The notes below the pieces were generated by a model. It saw only the letters and a list, made by a program, of their open reading frames with translations. It did not search any database and was not told where the DNA came from. A stretch of 35,832 nucleotides of DNA from JBFKQC01 sp041627895 (GTDB lineage: Bacteria > Pseudomonadota > Alphaproteobacteria > Rhodobacterales > Rhodobacteraceae), in assembly GCA_041627895.1 (NCBI GenBank), contig JBFKQC010000039.1:1-35832 (forward strand). The letters run 5' to 3'. Both the position numbers and the translations under genes were made by a program. Positions 1 through 7,125 of the stretch are shown piece after piece. How positions within the stretch are numbered: the first letter of the stretch is position 1; each line of letters starts with the position of its first letter.

Positions 1-123
1 CCTGCGCCCCGGGGGGCATGGGCCGCGCTGTCTTTGCGTGCCGTCGCCCCCGGCCGCACGGACGGGATTTGCGTATTTCCAACGAGAAGAAGGACCCGGG
101 CGCGCCCCGGGCACGAGGGCGCG

Positions 124-630
124 ATGAGCGGCGGGCGGCTGGAGGTCTGGCAGGGCGACATCACCCGGCTTGCGGTGGATGCCATCGTCAACGCGGCGAA
201 CCGCTCGCTTCTGGGCGGCGGCGGCGTCGACGGGGCGATTCACCGCGCCGCGGGGCCGGGGCTGTTGCAGGAATGCAGGGCGCTCGGCGGCTGCGAGACC
301 GGCGAGGCGAAGATCACGCAAGGCCACGACCTGCCGGCGCGTTACGTGATCCACGCGGTCGGGCCGGTCTGGCGGGGCGGCGGCGCGGGCGAGGCAGACC
401 TGCTGGCCGCGTGCTACCGCAACGCGCTGGCGCTGGCGCGCGCGCATGGCTGCGAGAGCGTCGCCTTCCCGGCGATCTCGACCGGCATCTACGGCTTTCC
501 GCCGGACCAGGCGGCGCGGATCGCCGTCGAGACCGTGCGCGCCGAGGCCGGCGATATCGACGTCACGCTGGTGGCGTTCGACGCCCGCGCGGCGGAGATA
601 TTGCAGCGCGCGGCGGAGGCGGCGCCATGA
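124..630 (+). CDS. Macro-domain protein (O-acetyl-ADP-ribose deacetylase / ADP-ribose hydrolase family)
   Basis: A 168-aa single macro domain close to E. coli YmdB in length. The N-terminal GDIT (residues 11-14), the VNAAN stretch (22-26) and the GGGGVDGAI loop (31-39, with Asp36) form the ADP-ribose pocket. A STGIYGFP phosphate-binding loop follows near residue 120. The family hydrolyses O-acetyl-ADP-ribose or mono-ADP-ribosyl groups in the cytoplasm. The ATG at 124 is chosen because the macro fold starts directly after it; an in-frame extension to 34 adds only low-complexity sequence. It ends 2 nt from the stop of a convergent gene. Its place ahead of leucine-catabolism genes is not explained by its function. 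The family is certain from motifs; the substrate is not known. Confidence 0.9.
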   Translation: MSGGRLEVWQGDITRLAVDAIVNAANRSLLGGGGVDGAIHRAAGPGLLQECRALGGCETGEAKITQGHDLPARYVIHAVGPVWRGGGAGEADLLAACYRNALALARAHGCESVAFPAISTGIYGFPPDQAARIAVETVRAEAGDIDVTLVAFDARAAEILQRAAEAAP

Positions 631-632
631 TC

Positions 633-965
633 TCAGCAGCGCACCTCGCGCGCGCAGAGGCATTCGTAGCTGGTGCGCTTGAACACCTCGCCGCCCGTCG
701 CGGCGCGGCAATTGCCGGACGACTGGGTGCCGAAGCTCCATTCCGGCCCTCTGCGGTGGCGGCAGAGAAAGACCGGCTGCGCCCCGTCGGCGCCGCTCAG
801 CGCAATTTGCTCGGCGCGGTGCCGGATGTCGCGGCAGACCTGGTCGCAGTCGGTGGCGCGCGTCGCCTCCCAGCGGGCCAGGAAACAGCGGCGCGAGTCG
901 TCGGTGATCGGCTCGGCCCAGGCGGGCAGCGCCAGGACCGCGAGAAAAGGCAGGACGATACGCAT
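633..965 (-). CDS. Secreted cysteine-rich small protein, function unknown
   Basis: A 110-aa protein beginning with a clear signal peptide: Met-Arg, a hydrophobic core of about 12 residues, and a likely signal peptidase I site after Ala-Trp-Ala (residue 17). The mature part has eight cysteines in about 93 residues, including CLC near the C-terminus, enough for four disulfides in the periplasm. I recognise no family. It is antisense to its neighbours, convergent with the macro-domain gene (2-nt gap) and divergent from the gene at 1079, so it should have its own promoter within 966-1078. The signal peptide and cysteine pattern argue that it is a real gene rather than a shadow ORF. Confidence 0.7.
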   Translation of the reverse strand: MRIVLPFLAVLALPAWAEPITDDSRRCFLARWEATRATDCDQVCRDIRHRAEQIALSGADGAQPVFLCRHRRGPEWSFGTQSSGNCRAATGGEVFKRTSYECLCAREVRC

Positions 966-1078
966 GGCAAATCTCTCGTCAGAATGAATCGAATTGGCGA
1001 TCTGGCAACCATAGAGCGATTCGGCCCCACGCCGAAGCGGCCCGCGTCCGCCGGGCCCGGCCGGGCAGGTTCGGGCGC

Positions 1079-1564
1079 ATGTGCCTGATGCTCTATCTCG
1101 GCACCGACGCGCCCGTGGCGGGCTTTGACGCGGTGGCGCAGGGCGAGATCGGCCTCGACCCCGACACCGGGCCGGTGCCGGCGGCGCTGGCCGGCAAGGC
1201 GCACATCCGGCGGATCTGCGACCGCGTGCCGACCGGCTGGAACTGTTCCTGCATCTTCCTCGACCAGGTGCTGCCCTGGCAGGCCGCGGCGGGCGACGAC
1301 CCGGACGACCCGGAGACCCCGGTGCGCGCCGCCGCCTATGCCGGGCTGCGGCGGATCGCCGAGGCGGCGCTCGCCGCCGATCCGCGGGCGCTGATCTTTT
1401 CGTGCTGGGCCGGCGACGAGGGCGGCACCCCGGCGATCGAGCGCGCATTGGCCCCGGACGCGCTGATCCCGGCGCGCTACATTTTCGACGACGTGAACGA
1501 TGGCGGATCGGGCGGCAACCCGCCGGTCCTGATCCGGCTGTCGGCAAAGGGAGAGGCGGCATGA
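1079..1564 (+). CDS. Hypothetical protein, 161 aa
   Basis: A soluble protein of 161 aa beginning MCLMLYLGT. It has no membrane segment or signal peptide. Visible points are a paired cysteine motif (NCSC, around residues 57-60), an FSCWAGDEG stretch around 110-118, and a C-terminal FDDVNDGGSGG segment. I cannot place it in a named family with confidence, though it has the look of a widely conserved uncharacterised bacterial protein. Its stop overlaps the start of the next gene (ATGA at 1561-1564), so the two are translationally coupled, and the run continues into mccA. It is therefore part of the same transcript, presumably downstream of mccB outside the window. Confidence 0.75.
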   Translation: MCLMLYLGTDAPVAGFDAVAQGEIGLDPDTGPVPAALAGKAHIRRICDRVPTGWNCSCIFLDQVLPWQAAAGDDPDDPETPVRAAAYAGLRRIAEAALAADPRALIFSCWAGDEGGTPAIERALAPDALIPARYIFDDVNDGGSGGNPPVLIRLSAKGEAA

Positions 1565-1995
1565 GCGAGACGGTGCAGGTTGCCGGGCTGACACTGACCG
1601 TCCGGGGATACCAGTTCCCGGACGCGGCGGATTACTGGGACGGCAACTGGCTGGTGGTCGAGGCGGCGCTGTCCGCGCCGGGCTGCCGGGTGGCGCATTC
1701 CGGGCCGTTTCTCAGGACCGACGAATTCGCCCGCTTCGAGACCGCGCTGGCCAGTCTGGACGCCGGGGACGGCGACGCGGCCGCGATGACCCCGATGGAG
1801 CCCGATCTGGCGCTTGCGATCGCCCGCGAGGGCAGCCTCGGCGCGCTTTCGGTCACGGTCGAGCTGTCGCCGGACCGCCAGACCCAGGCGCACAGGGTCA
1901 CGTTTGCGGGCGACCGCAGCGACCTGCCGCGGCTTCGCGCGGAACTGCGCGCCGTGCTGTCCCGCTTTCCGGTACGAGGGGATCGAGATGTTTGA
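1561..1995 (+). CDS. WapI-immunity-like small protein
   Basis: A 144-aa soluble protein. The N-terminal half contains GYQFPDAADYWDGNWLVVE, which resembles the conserved core of the WapI-family immunity/uncharacterised group (a G-Y-x-F-P-x(n)-D-x-N-W-L pattern). This resemblance is from memory of the family, not a search. The ATG at 1561 overlaps the previous stop as ATGA, and the 3' end overlaps the mccA start by 8 nt, so it is translated as part of the leucine-degradation operon. No cognate toxin is visible in the window, so an immunity role should not be assumed; many members of this group are solitary. Confidence 0.7.
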   Translation: MSETVQVAGLTLTVRGYQFPDAADYWDGNWLVVEAALSAPGCRVAHSGPFLRTDEFARFETALASLDAGDGDAAAMTPMEPDLALAIAREGSLGALSVTVELSPDRQTQAHRVTFAGDRSDLPRLRAELRAVLSRFPVRGDRDV

Positions 1996-3934
1996 GAGGA
2001 TCCTGATCGCGAACCGCGGCGAGATCGCCTGCCGGGTGATCGAGACCTGCCGGCGCATGGGAATCGGCACGGTGGCGGTTTATTCCGACGCCGACGCGCG
2101 CGCCCGGCACGTGGCGATGGCCGACGCGGCGGTGCATATCGGCGCCGCGCCGCCCGCCGAGAGCTATCTGCGGGGCGAGCGCATCGTCGCGGCGGCGCAG
2201 GCCGCCGGCGCGCAGGCGATCCACCCAGGGTATGGCTTTCTCAGCGAGAACCCGGAATTCGTCGAGGCGGTCGAGGCGGCGGGCCTGACCTTTATCGGCC
2301 CGTCCGCCGCGGCGATCCGGGCGATGGGGCTGAAGGACGCCGCGAAGGCGCTGATGGAAGAGGCCGGCGTGCCGGTGGTGCCGGGCTATCACGGCGCGAA
2401 CCAGGACCCCGAACACCTGTCGGGCGCGGCCGACGCGATCGGCTATCCGGTGCTGATCAAGGCGGTGGCGGGCGGCGGCGGCAAGGGGATGCGCCGGGTC
2501 GAGCGGCCCGCCGGGTTCATGGACGCGCTCGAAGCCGCGCGGGCCGAGGCACGGGGCGCATTCGGCAACGATGCGGTGCTGATCGAGAAATACGTGGAAA
2601 AGCCGCGCCATATAGAGGTGCAGGTGTTCGGCGACGGCGCCCGGGCGGTGCATCTCTACGAGCGCGACTGCTCGCTGCAGCGCCGGCACCAGAAGGTCAT
2701 CGAGGAGGCGCCGGCGCCGGGGATGACCGAAGAGATGCGCGCCGCGATGGGCGCGGCGGCGGTGCGCGCGGCCGAGGCCATCGGCTACAGGGGGGCGGGC
2801 ACGGTCGAGTTCATCGTCGACGGCGCGCACGGGCTGCGCCCCGACGGGTTCTTCTTCATGGAGATGAACACCCGGCTGCAGGTCGAGCACCCGGTAACCG
2901 AGGCGGTGACCGGCGTCGACCTGGTGGAGTGGCAGTTGCGCGTGGCCGCGGGCGAGCCGCTGCCGCTGGCGCAGGAGGCGATTCCGCTCAACGGCCACGC
3001 CTTCGAGGCGCGGCTTTACGCCGAGGACGTGCCGAAGGGCTTTCTGCCGGCGACCGGGACGCTGTCGCACCTGCGCTTTCCCGGCGACGCGCGCGCCGAC
3101 AGCGGCGTGCGCGCGGGCGACGCGATCAGCCCGCATTACGACCCGATGATCGCCAAGCTGATCGTGCACGGGGCCACGCGCGCCGAGGCGCTGGTGCGGC
3201 TGCAGGGGGCGCTGGCGGCGACCGAGGTCGCCGGGTCGGTGACCAACCACGCCTTCCTGCGCCGGCTGGCGCGGCACGGTGGCTTTGCCGCCGGCGACGT
3301 CGATACCGGGCTGATCGGGCGCGACCTCGAGGCGCTGACCGCCGACCCGGTGCCCTGCACGCGCAGCCGCGCGCTGGCGGCGCTGGGTGCGCTGGGGCTC
3401 GACGGCGCGGCGCGGCCGTTGCAGGGCTTCGCGCTCTGGGCGCCGGTCGCGCATGCCGCGCGGCTCGACTGGAAGGGCGAGCCGGTGGAGGCGCGGGTCG
3501 AGGTGCTGGGCCGCGACCGTTTCGCCGTCACCTTGGACGCGGTGCGCCACGAGATCGCGCGCGAGGGCGGCGCCTGGTGGATCGACGGCGAAAAGACCGG
3601 CGCCGGGATCGTGCACCATGCCGCCGGGATCAGCGTGTTCTGGGGCAACGGCTATCACTTCACCCGGCCCGACCCGCTGGCGGCGGGCGCCGGGGCGGGG
3701 CCGGGCGGCAACCTGATCGAGGCGCCGATGCCGGGGCTGGTCAAGGCGGTCTTCGTGGCCGGCGGCGAGGCCGTGGCCGCGGGCGACCGGCTCGCGATCC
3801 TCGAGGCGATGAAGATGGAGCATGTGCTGACCGCGGCGCGCGACGGCGTGGTGGCCGAGGTGCTGGCGGGCGAGGGCGCGCAGGTCGAGGCCGGGGCGGC
3901 GCTGATCCGGCTGCAGGACGAAGGCGGGACATGA
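1988..3934 (+). CDS. mccA: Methylcrotonyl-CoA carboxylase, biotin-containing alpha subunit
   Basis: A 648-aa protein with biotin carboxylase and biotin carrier domains. The N-terminal domain begins MFERILIANRGEIA. The ATP-grasp glycine loop GGGGKGM is at residues 162-168 and the EMNTRLQVEHPVTE active-site signature is near 290-305. The C-terminal biotinyl domain carries AMKM with the biotinylated Lys609. It carboxylates biotin with ATP and bicarbonate for conversion of 3-methylcrotonyl-CoA to 3-methylglutaconyl-CoA, together with the MccB carboxyltransferase, which is not in the window. Family homology alone would also allow propionyl- or acetyl-CoA carboxylase, but the adjacent HMG-CoA lyase and methylglutaconyl-CoA hydratase genes indicate leucine catabolism. 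It overlaps the genes on both sides by 8 and 4 nt. Confidence 0.93.
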   Translation: MFERILIANRGEIACRVIETCRRMGIGTVAVYSDADARARHVAMADAAVHIGAAPPAESYLRGERIVAAAQAAGAQAIHPGYGFLSENPEFVEAVEAAGLTFIGPSAAAIRAMGLKDAAKALMEEAGVPVVPGYHGANQDPEHLSGAADAIGYPVLIKAVAGGGGKGMRRVERPAGFMDALEAARAEARGAFGNDAVLIEKYVEKPRHIEVQVFGDGARAVHLYERDCSLQRRHQKVIEEAPAPGMTEEMRAAMGAAAVRAAEAIGYRGAGTVEFIVDGAHGLRPDGFFFMEMNTRLQVEHPVTEAVTGVDLVEWQLRVAAGEPLPLAQEAIPLNGHAFEARLYAEDVPKGFLPATGTLSHLRFPGDARADSGVRAGDAISPHYDPMIAKLIVHGATRAEALVRLQGALAATEVAGSVTNHAFLRRLARHGGFAAGDVDTGLIGRDLEALTADPVPCTRSRALAALGALGLDGAARPLQGFALWAPVAHAARLDWKGEPVEARVEVLGRDRFAVTLDAVRHEIAREGGAWWIDGEKTGAGIVHHAAGISVFWGNGYHFTRPDPLAAGAGAGPGGNLIEAPMPGLVKAVFVAGGEAVAAGDRLAILEAMKMEHVLTAARDGVVAEVLAGEGAQVEAGAALIRLQDEGGT

Positions 3935-4608
3935 TCCGGCTGCACCATTGCCACCAGACCCGGTCGATGCGCACGCTCTGGCTGTTGCACGAACTGGGCG
4001 TCGAGTTCGAAGTCGCGGTCTATCCCTTCGACAAGACGCTGCGCTCGGACCGCTACCTGGCGCTGAACCCCGCCGGAAGGGTGCCGGCGCTGGAGATCGA
4101 CGGCGAGGTGATGTGGGAAACCGGGGCGATCACCGAATACCTTTGCGAGCGCTTCCCCGGGCGCGGGCTGGGGCGGCTGCCGGGCGATCCCGACCGCGCC
4201 GACTGGCTGGTCTGGGTGCATTTCGCCGAAACGCTCAGCCAGCACGGCGCGGCGCTGACCCAGCAGCACATCGCGCTCTACGAGGACGCGATGCGCTCGC
4301 CGATCGTGATGCAGCTCGAGGCGAAGCGGCTGGAGAAATGCTATGGCGCGATCGAGGGGCGGCTTTCGACCCCGGTCGAGAACCGCGACCACCTGCTGAC
4401 CAGCGGGTTTTCGGCGGCGGATATCTCGGTGGGCCAGGCGGTCTACATGGCGCGGCACTTCGCGCGGATCGAGCCGTTTCCCGAACTGACCGAATGGTAT
4501 GCCCGGATCACCGACCGCCCGGCCTTTCGCGCCGCGCTGCCGCCCGAGGGGGCGGAACTGCTGTACCGGCAGGACTTCTATCCGCCGTGGCAGGCGGGCC
4601 GCCCGTGA
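3931..4608 (+). CDS. Glutathione S-transferase family protein
   Basis: A 225-aa cytoplasmic GST. The N-terminal thioredoxin-like domain (about residues 1-78) has a Ser-x-Arg motif at 12-14 as the probable thiolate-stabilising site, the cis-proline segment GRVPAL at 49-54, and the glutathione gamma-glutamyl binding pair Glu63-Thr64. The all-alpha C-terminal domain follows. The start ATG overlaps the mccA stop (ATGA). GSTs often travel with mccA and hmgL in this bacterial group, but the substrate in leucine degradation is not established. Family assignment is secure; the physiological role is inference. Confidence 0.88.
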   Translation: MIRLHHCHQTRSMRTLWLLHELGVEFEVAVYPFDKTLRSDRYLALNPAGRVPALEIDGEVMWETGAITEYLCERFPGRGLGRLPGDPDRADWLVWVHFAETLSQHGAALTQQHIALYEDAMRSPIVMQLEAKRLEKCYGAIEGRLSTPVENRDHLLTSGFSAADISVGQAVYMARHFARIEPFPELTEWYARITDRPAFRAALPPEGAELLYRQDFYPPWQAGRP

Positions 4609-4622
4609 CCGGGCGCGCCCGG
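4609..4622. repeat. Perfect 14-bp GC palindrome between GST and hmgL genes
   Basis: The sequence ccgggcgcgcccgg reads identically on both strands and starts directly after the GST stop codon. It is followed by atttcc (4631-4636) and gatgaagaaggg (4642-4653) just before the hmgL start. A similar arrangement of the same elements lies at 73-112 before the macro-domain gene. It could form a short hairpin, but there is no U-tract, so a terminator is not supported. Confidence 0.5.
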
Positions 4623-4660
4623 GGCGGGGCATTTCCGGACCGATGAAGAAGGGGGCGTGA

Positions 4661-5515
4661 ATGGCCGAGATCGTGGAAATCTTCGAGGTCGGCCCGCGCG
4701 ACGGGCTGCAGAACGAGAAGCGCATGATCCCCGCGGCGGAAAAGATCGCGTTGGTGAACCTGCTCTCGAAGGCGGGGTTCCGGCGGATCGAGGCGGCAAG
4801 CTTCGTCAGCCCGAAATGGGTGCCGCAGATGGCCGACGGGGCCGAGGTGCTGGCGGGGATCGCGCGCGCGCCCGGCGTGTCCTATGCGGCGCTGACGCCG
4901 AACCTGAAGGGGCTGGAGCGGGCGGTCGCGGCGGGCGCGAACGAGGTCGCGGTGTTCGGCTCGGCGTCGGAGGGGTTCAGCCGGGCCAACATCAACAAGT
5001 CGATCGCCGAAAGCCTGGACGCGTTCCGGCCGGTGGTCGAGGCGGCGAAGGCGCATGGCCTGCCGGTCCGGGGCTATGTGAGCTGCGCGGTCGAATGCCC
5101 CTATGACGGGCCGACGGCGCCGGAGCGGTCTGCGGATGTGGCGGCGCGGCTCTGGGAGATGGGGTGCTACGAGGTCTCGCTGGCCGACACGATCGGGCGC
5201 GGGACGCCCGGGGCGGTGGCGGCGATGCTGGCGGCGGTGACGGCGCGGGTGCCGGCCGCGCGGCTGGCGGGCCATTATCACGACACCGGCGGCCGGGCGC
5301 TGCAGAACATCGAGGTGTCGCTGGACGCGGGCCTGCGCGTCTTCGACGCGGCGGTCGGCGGGCTGGGCGGCTGTCCCTATGCGCCCGGCGCGGCGGGCAA
5401 TGTGGCGACCGAGGCCGTGGCGGCGCGGCTCGCGGCGCTGGGCTATGAGACGGGGCTGGACATGGACGTGCTGAAACGGGCGGCGGAAATGGCGCGGGGG
5501 ATGCGCGATGTATGA
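4661..5515 (+). CDS. Hydroxymethylglutaryl-CoA lyase
   Basis: A 284-aa TIM-barrel lyase of the HMGL-like family (equivalent to mvaB, hmgL or liuE). EVGPRDGLQNE at residues 9-19 carries the metal/active-site Arg-Asp pair. The family signature GLGGCPYAPGAAGN contains the catalytic Cys238 near the C-terminus. It cleaves 3-hydroxy-3-methylglutaryl-CoA to acetyl-CoA and acetoacetate, the last step of leucine degradation. The ATG follows gaagaagggggcg at a suitable ribosome-binding distance. Length matches the family. The 3' end overlaps the next gene by 8 nt, which supports coupled expression with the hydratase that makes its substrate. Confidence 0.94.
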   Translation: MAEIVEIFEVGPRDGLQNEKRMIPAAEKIALVNLLSKAGFRRIEAASFVSPKWVPQMADGAEVLAGIARAPGVSYAALTPNLKGLERAVAAGANEVAVFGSASEGFSRANINKSIAESLDAFRPVVEAAKAHGLPVRGYVSCAVECPYDGPTAPERSADVAARLWEMGCYEVSLADTIGRGTPGAVAAMLAAVTARVPAARLAGHYHDTGGRALQNIEVSLDAGLRVFDAAVGGLGGCPYAPGAAGNVATEAVAARLAALGYETGLDMDVLKRAAEMARGMRDV

Positions 5516-6293
5516 GACGATCTCGATTGCGCGGGACCCGCGCGGCGTCGCGGTGCTGACGCTGGACCGTGCGGAAAAGCACAACGTTCTCAATGCCTTG
5601 ATGATCGAAGAGCTGACCCGCGCGGCGGCGGAACTGGGCGCCGATCCGGATGTGCGCGCGGTGGTGCTGACCGGCGCGGGGCGGTCGTTCTGCGCCGGCG
5701 GCGATCTGGGGTGGATGAAGGCGCAGATCGCCGCCGCGCCAGAGGTGCGCGCGGCCGAGGCGCGGGCGCTGGCCGAGATGCTATTCGCGTTGAACACGTT
5801 GCCCAAGCCGCTGATCGGGCGGCTGCAGGGGCAGGCCTTCGGCGGCGGGGTCGGCATGGCGTCGGTCTGCGACGTGGCGCTGGGCGTGACCGGCGCGAAA
5901 TTCGGGCTGACCGAGGTGCGGCTGGGGCTGATCCCGGCCACCATCGGGCCTTACGTGGTGGCGCGGATCGGCGAGGCGATGGCGCGGCGGGTGTTCTTCT
6001 CGGGGCGGGTTTTCGAGGCGGACGAGGCGGTTGCGCTGGGGCTGCTGGCGCGCGCGGTGCCGCCCGAGCAGCTTGACGCGGCAGTCGAGGCCGAGGTTGC
6101 GCCCTATCTTTCCTGCGCCCCCGGCGCGGTGGCCGCGGCCAAGCGGCTGGCCCGCAGCCTCGGCCCGCGGATCGACCGCGAGGTGATCGACGCGACCGTC
6201 GCGGCGCTGGTCAGGCAGTGGGAAGGCGACGAGGCGCCCGAGGGCGTGGCGGCGTTCTTCGAGAAGCGCAAGCCGCGCTGGTCGGCGGGCTGA
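5508..6293 (+). CDS. Enoyl-CoA hydratase family, probable methylglutaconyl-CoA hydratase
   Basis: A 261-aa crotonase-fold protein. The oxyanion-hole segments are CAGGDL (residues 62-67) and GGGVG (112-116), and Glu136 in the FGLTEVRLG stretch is a likely catalytic acid. It should hydrate 3-methylglutaconyl-CoA to HMG-CoA, linking the MCC product to HMG-CoA lyase. Motifs alone give only enoyl-CoA hydratase/isomerase; the specific reaction is inferred from neighbours mccA and hmgL. It is the last gene of the leucine block and is followed by a 466-bp non-coding leader of the nuo operon. Confidence 0.88.
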   Translation: MYETISIARDPRGVAVLTLDRAEKHNVLNALMIEELTRAAAELGADPDVRAVVLTGAGRSFCAGGDLGWMKAQIAAAPEVRAAEARALAEMLFALNTLPKPLIGRLQGQAFGGGVGMASVCDVALGVTGAKFGLTEVRLGLIPATIGPYVVARIGEAMARRVFFSGRVFEADEAVALGLLARAVPPEQLDAAVEAEVAPYLSCAPGAVAAAKRLARSLGPRIDREVIDATVAALVRQWEGDEAPEGVAAFFEKRKPRWSAG

Positions 6294-6337
6294 GCGGCGG
6301 CGCGTGACGGGGCCGGCCCGCGCCGCATCGGGCGCGG

Positions 6338-6398
6338 GGGGCCTTGGGCGGGCGTTGGTATTGCATCGCATGGCCGCGCGATCGCCGGCCCGCGGGGT
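6338..6398 (-). repeat. Short interspersed repeat, copy 1 (inverted relative to copy 2)
   Basis: The reverse complement of 6361-6398 matches the plus strand near 6595-6632 at about 33 of 38 positions by eye. Weaker similarity (about 14 of 20) continues after a 2-nt indel into 6338-6357 against 6635-6654. Two copies facing each other about 200 bp apart suggest an intergenic repeat family (REP-like) or a large potential stem. Copy number elsewhere in the genome cannot be judged from this window. Confidence 0.6.
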
Positions 6399-6490
6399 GG
6401 CGAAACGGCGTCTGTCCGGCGCGCTTTTTCCCGCGGTTCACGCGCAACTTGCGGCCGACGCGCCGACCTCACCCAATCGCCGCATCGGGG

Positions 6491-6510
6491 GCGGGTCGGC
6501 GATGGCGCGG
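6491..6510 (+). repeat. 20-bp exact direct repeat, first occurrence
   Basis: The 20-mer gcgggtcggcgatggcgcgg at 6491-6510 recurs exactly at 6599-6618, where it is part of repeat copy 2. The flanks diverge after the match. This middle copy is therefore a partial member of the same family in the same orientation as copy 2. Confidence 0.75.
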
Positions 6511-6594
6511 CGGCCTGCGGCCTTGTCCCGCGCCCCGGCGGAACGCGAATGGCAGGAACAGGCCATGACCCGCCACGACCCTGCGTCGCAGCGC

Positions 6595-6655
6595 CCCCGC
6601 GGGTCGGCGATGGCGCGGCTTCGCGATGCAATGCGCCAGCGCCCGCTTCGGGCCA
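6595..6655 (+). repeat. Short interspersed repeat, copy 2
   Basis: This is the partner of the inverted copy at 6338-6398 and contains the second occurrence of the 20-mer (6599-6618), followed by gcgatgcaat, which is shared exactly with the reverse complement of copy 1. It ends about 30 bp before the candidate nuo promoter. Confidence 0.6.
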
Positions 6656-6684
6656 TCAACCGCGCCGATTCCGCGCCGGTCCGG

Positions 6685-6713
6685 TTGACCCTCTGGGGGG
6701 CCGGGAGTAAGGC
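6685..6713 (+). promoter_or_regulatory. Candidate promoter of the nuo operon
   Basis: TTGACC at 6685-6690 is a good -35 match. With a 17-nt spacer the -10 position holds TAAGGC (6708-6713), a weak match of the kind tolerated in high-GC alphaproteobacteria. Transcription would begin near 6720, giving a leader of about 40 nt before the nuoA start. No other -35-like hexamer of similar quality was found close to nuoA. Confidence 0.4.
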
Positions 6714-6759
6714 TGTGGCAAGCCGAATTCAGCGCCCGACGCGGGAAAGGAGCCCTGAC

Positions 6760-7125
6760 GTGGACACGCTCGCCGCAGACTATCTGCCGATCCTGATTTT
6801 CCTCGGCCTCGCGATCGGGCTGGGCCTGGTCCTGATCCTCGCCGCGGCCATCGTCGCGGTGCGCAACCCGGACCCCGAAAAGCTCTCTGCCTACGAATGC
6901 GGCTTCAACGCCTTCGACGACGCGCGGATGAAATTCGACGTCCGCTTCTACCTGGTCTCGATCCTGTTCATCATCTTCGATCTCGAGGTCGCGTTCCTGT
7001 TCCCCTGGGCGGTGGCGTTCAAGGATGTCGGGCTGGTGGGCTTCTGGTCGATGATGGTGTTCCTGGCGGTGCTGACGGTGGGCTTCGCCTATGAGTGGAA
7101 GAAGGGGGCGCTGGAATGGGAGTGA
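6760..7125 (+). CDS. nuoA: NADH-quinone oxidoreductase subunit A
   Basis: A 121-aa membrane subunit of complex I with three predicted transmembrane helices. The family block PEKLSAYECGFNAFDDAR lies in the loop after helix 1, and FLVSILFIIFDLEVAFL-type sequence forms helix 2. A GTG start at 6760 is chosen because aaaggag ends 7 nt upstream and the family N-terminus begins here. The in-frame ORF extends upstream to 6304, but that part is low-complexity and crosses the repeats and promoter. NuoA sits at the junction of the membrane arm and the quinone site. The 3' end overlaps nuoB. Confidence 0.94.
   Translation: MDTLAADYLPILIFLGLAIGLGLVLILAAAIVAVRNPDPEKLSAYECGFNAFDDARMKFDVRFYLVSILFIIFDLEVAFLFPWAVAFKDVGLVGFWSMMVFLAVLTVGFAYEWKKGALEWE

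Larger units (their letters stand above)
6294..6759. other. 466-bp intergenic region between crotonase gene and nuoA
   Basis: No gene is supported here. ORFs running through it are low-complexity Arg/Pro/Ala readings. It contains an inverted pair of short repeats, a third partial copy, a candidate sigma70-type promoter, and the nuoA ribosome-binding site aaaggag at 6746-6752. It is the longest non-coding gap in the window, placed directly before the largest operon. Confidence 0.8.

Noticed and set aside
1561..1995. Toxin-immunity or other defence module with the macro-domain gene
   Set aside because: No toxin, polymorphic toxin domain or partner enzyme (for example DarT-like ADP-ribosyltransferase) is visible nearby. 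The resemblance to an immunity family alone is not enough.
1898..3823. Antisense ORF of 641 codons opposite mccA
   Set aside because: Same GC-bias artefact; no family-like sequence.
6304..6759. Upstream extension of the nuoA reading frame
   Set aside because: It crosses the repeats and the candidate promoter and has no family similarity. The GTG at 6760 has a proper ribosome-binding site and gives the normal NuoA N-terminus.
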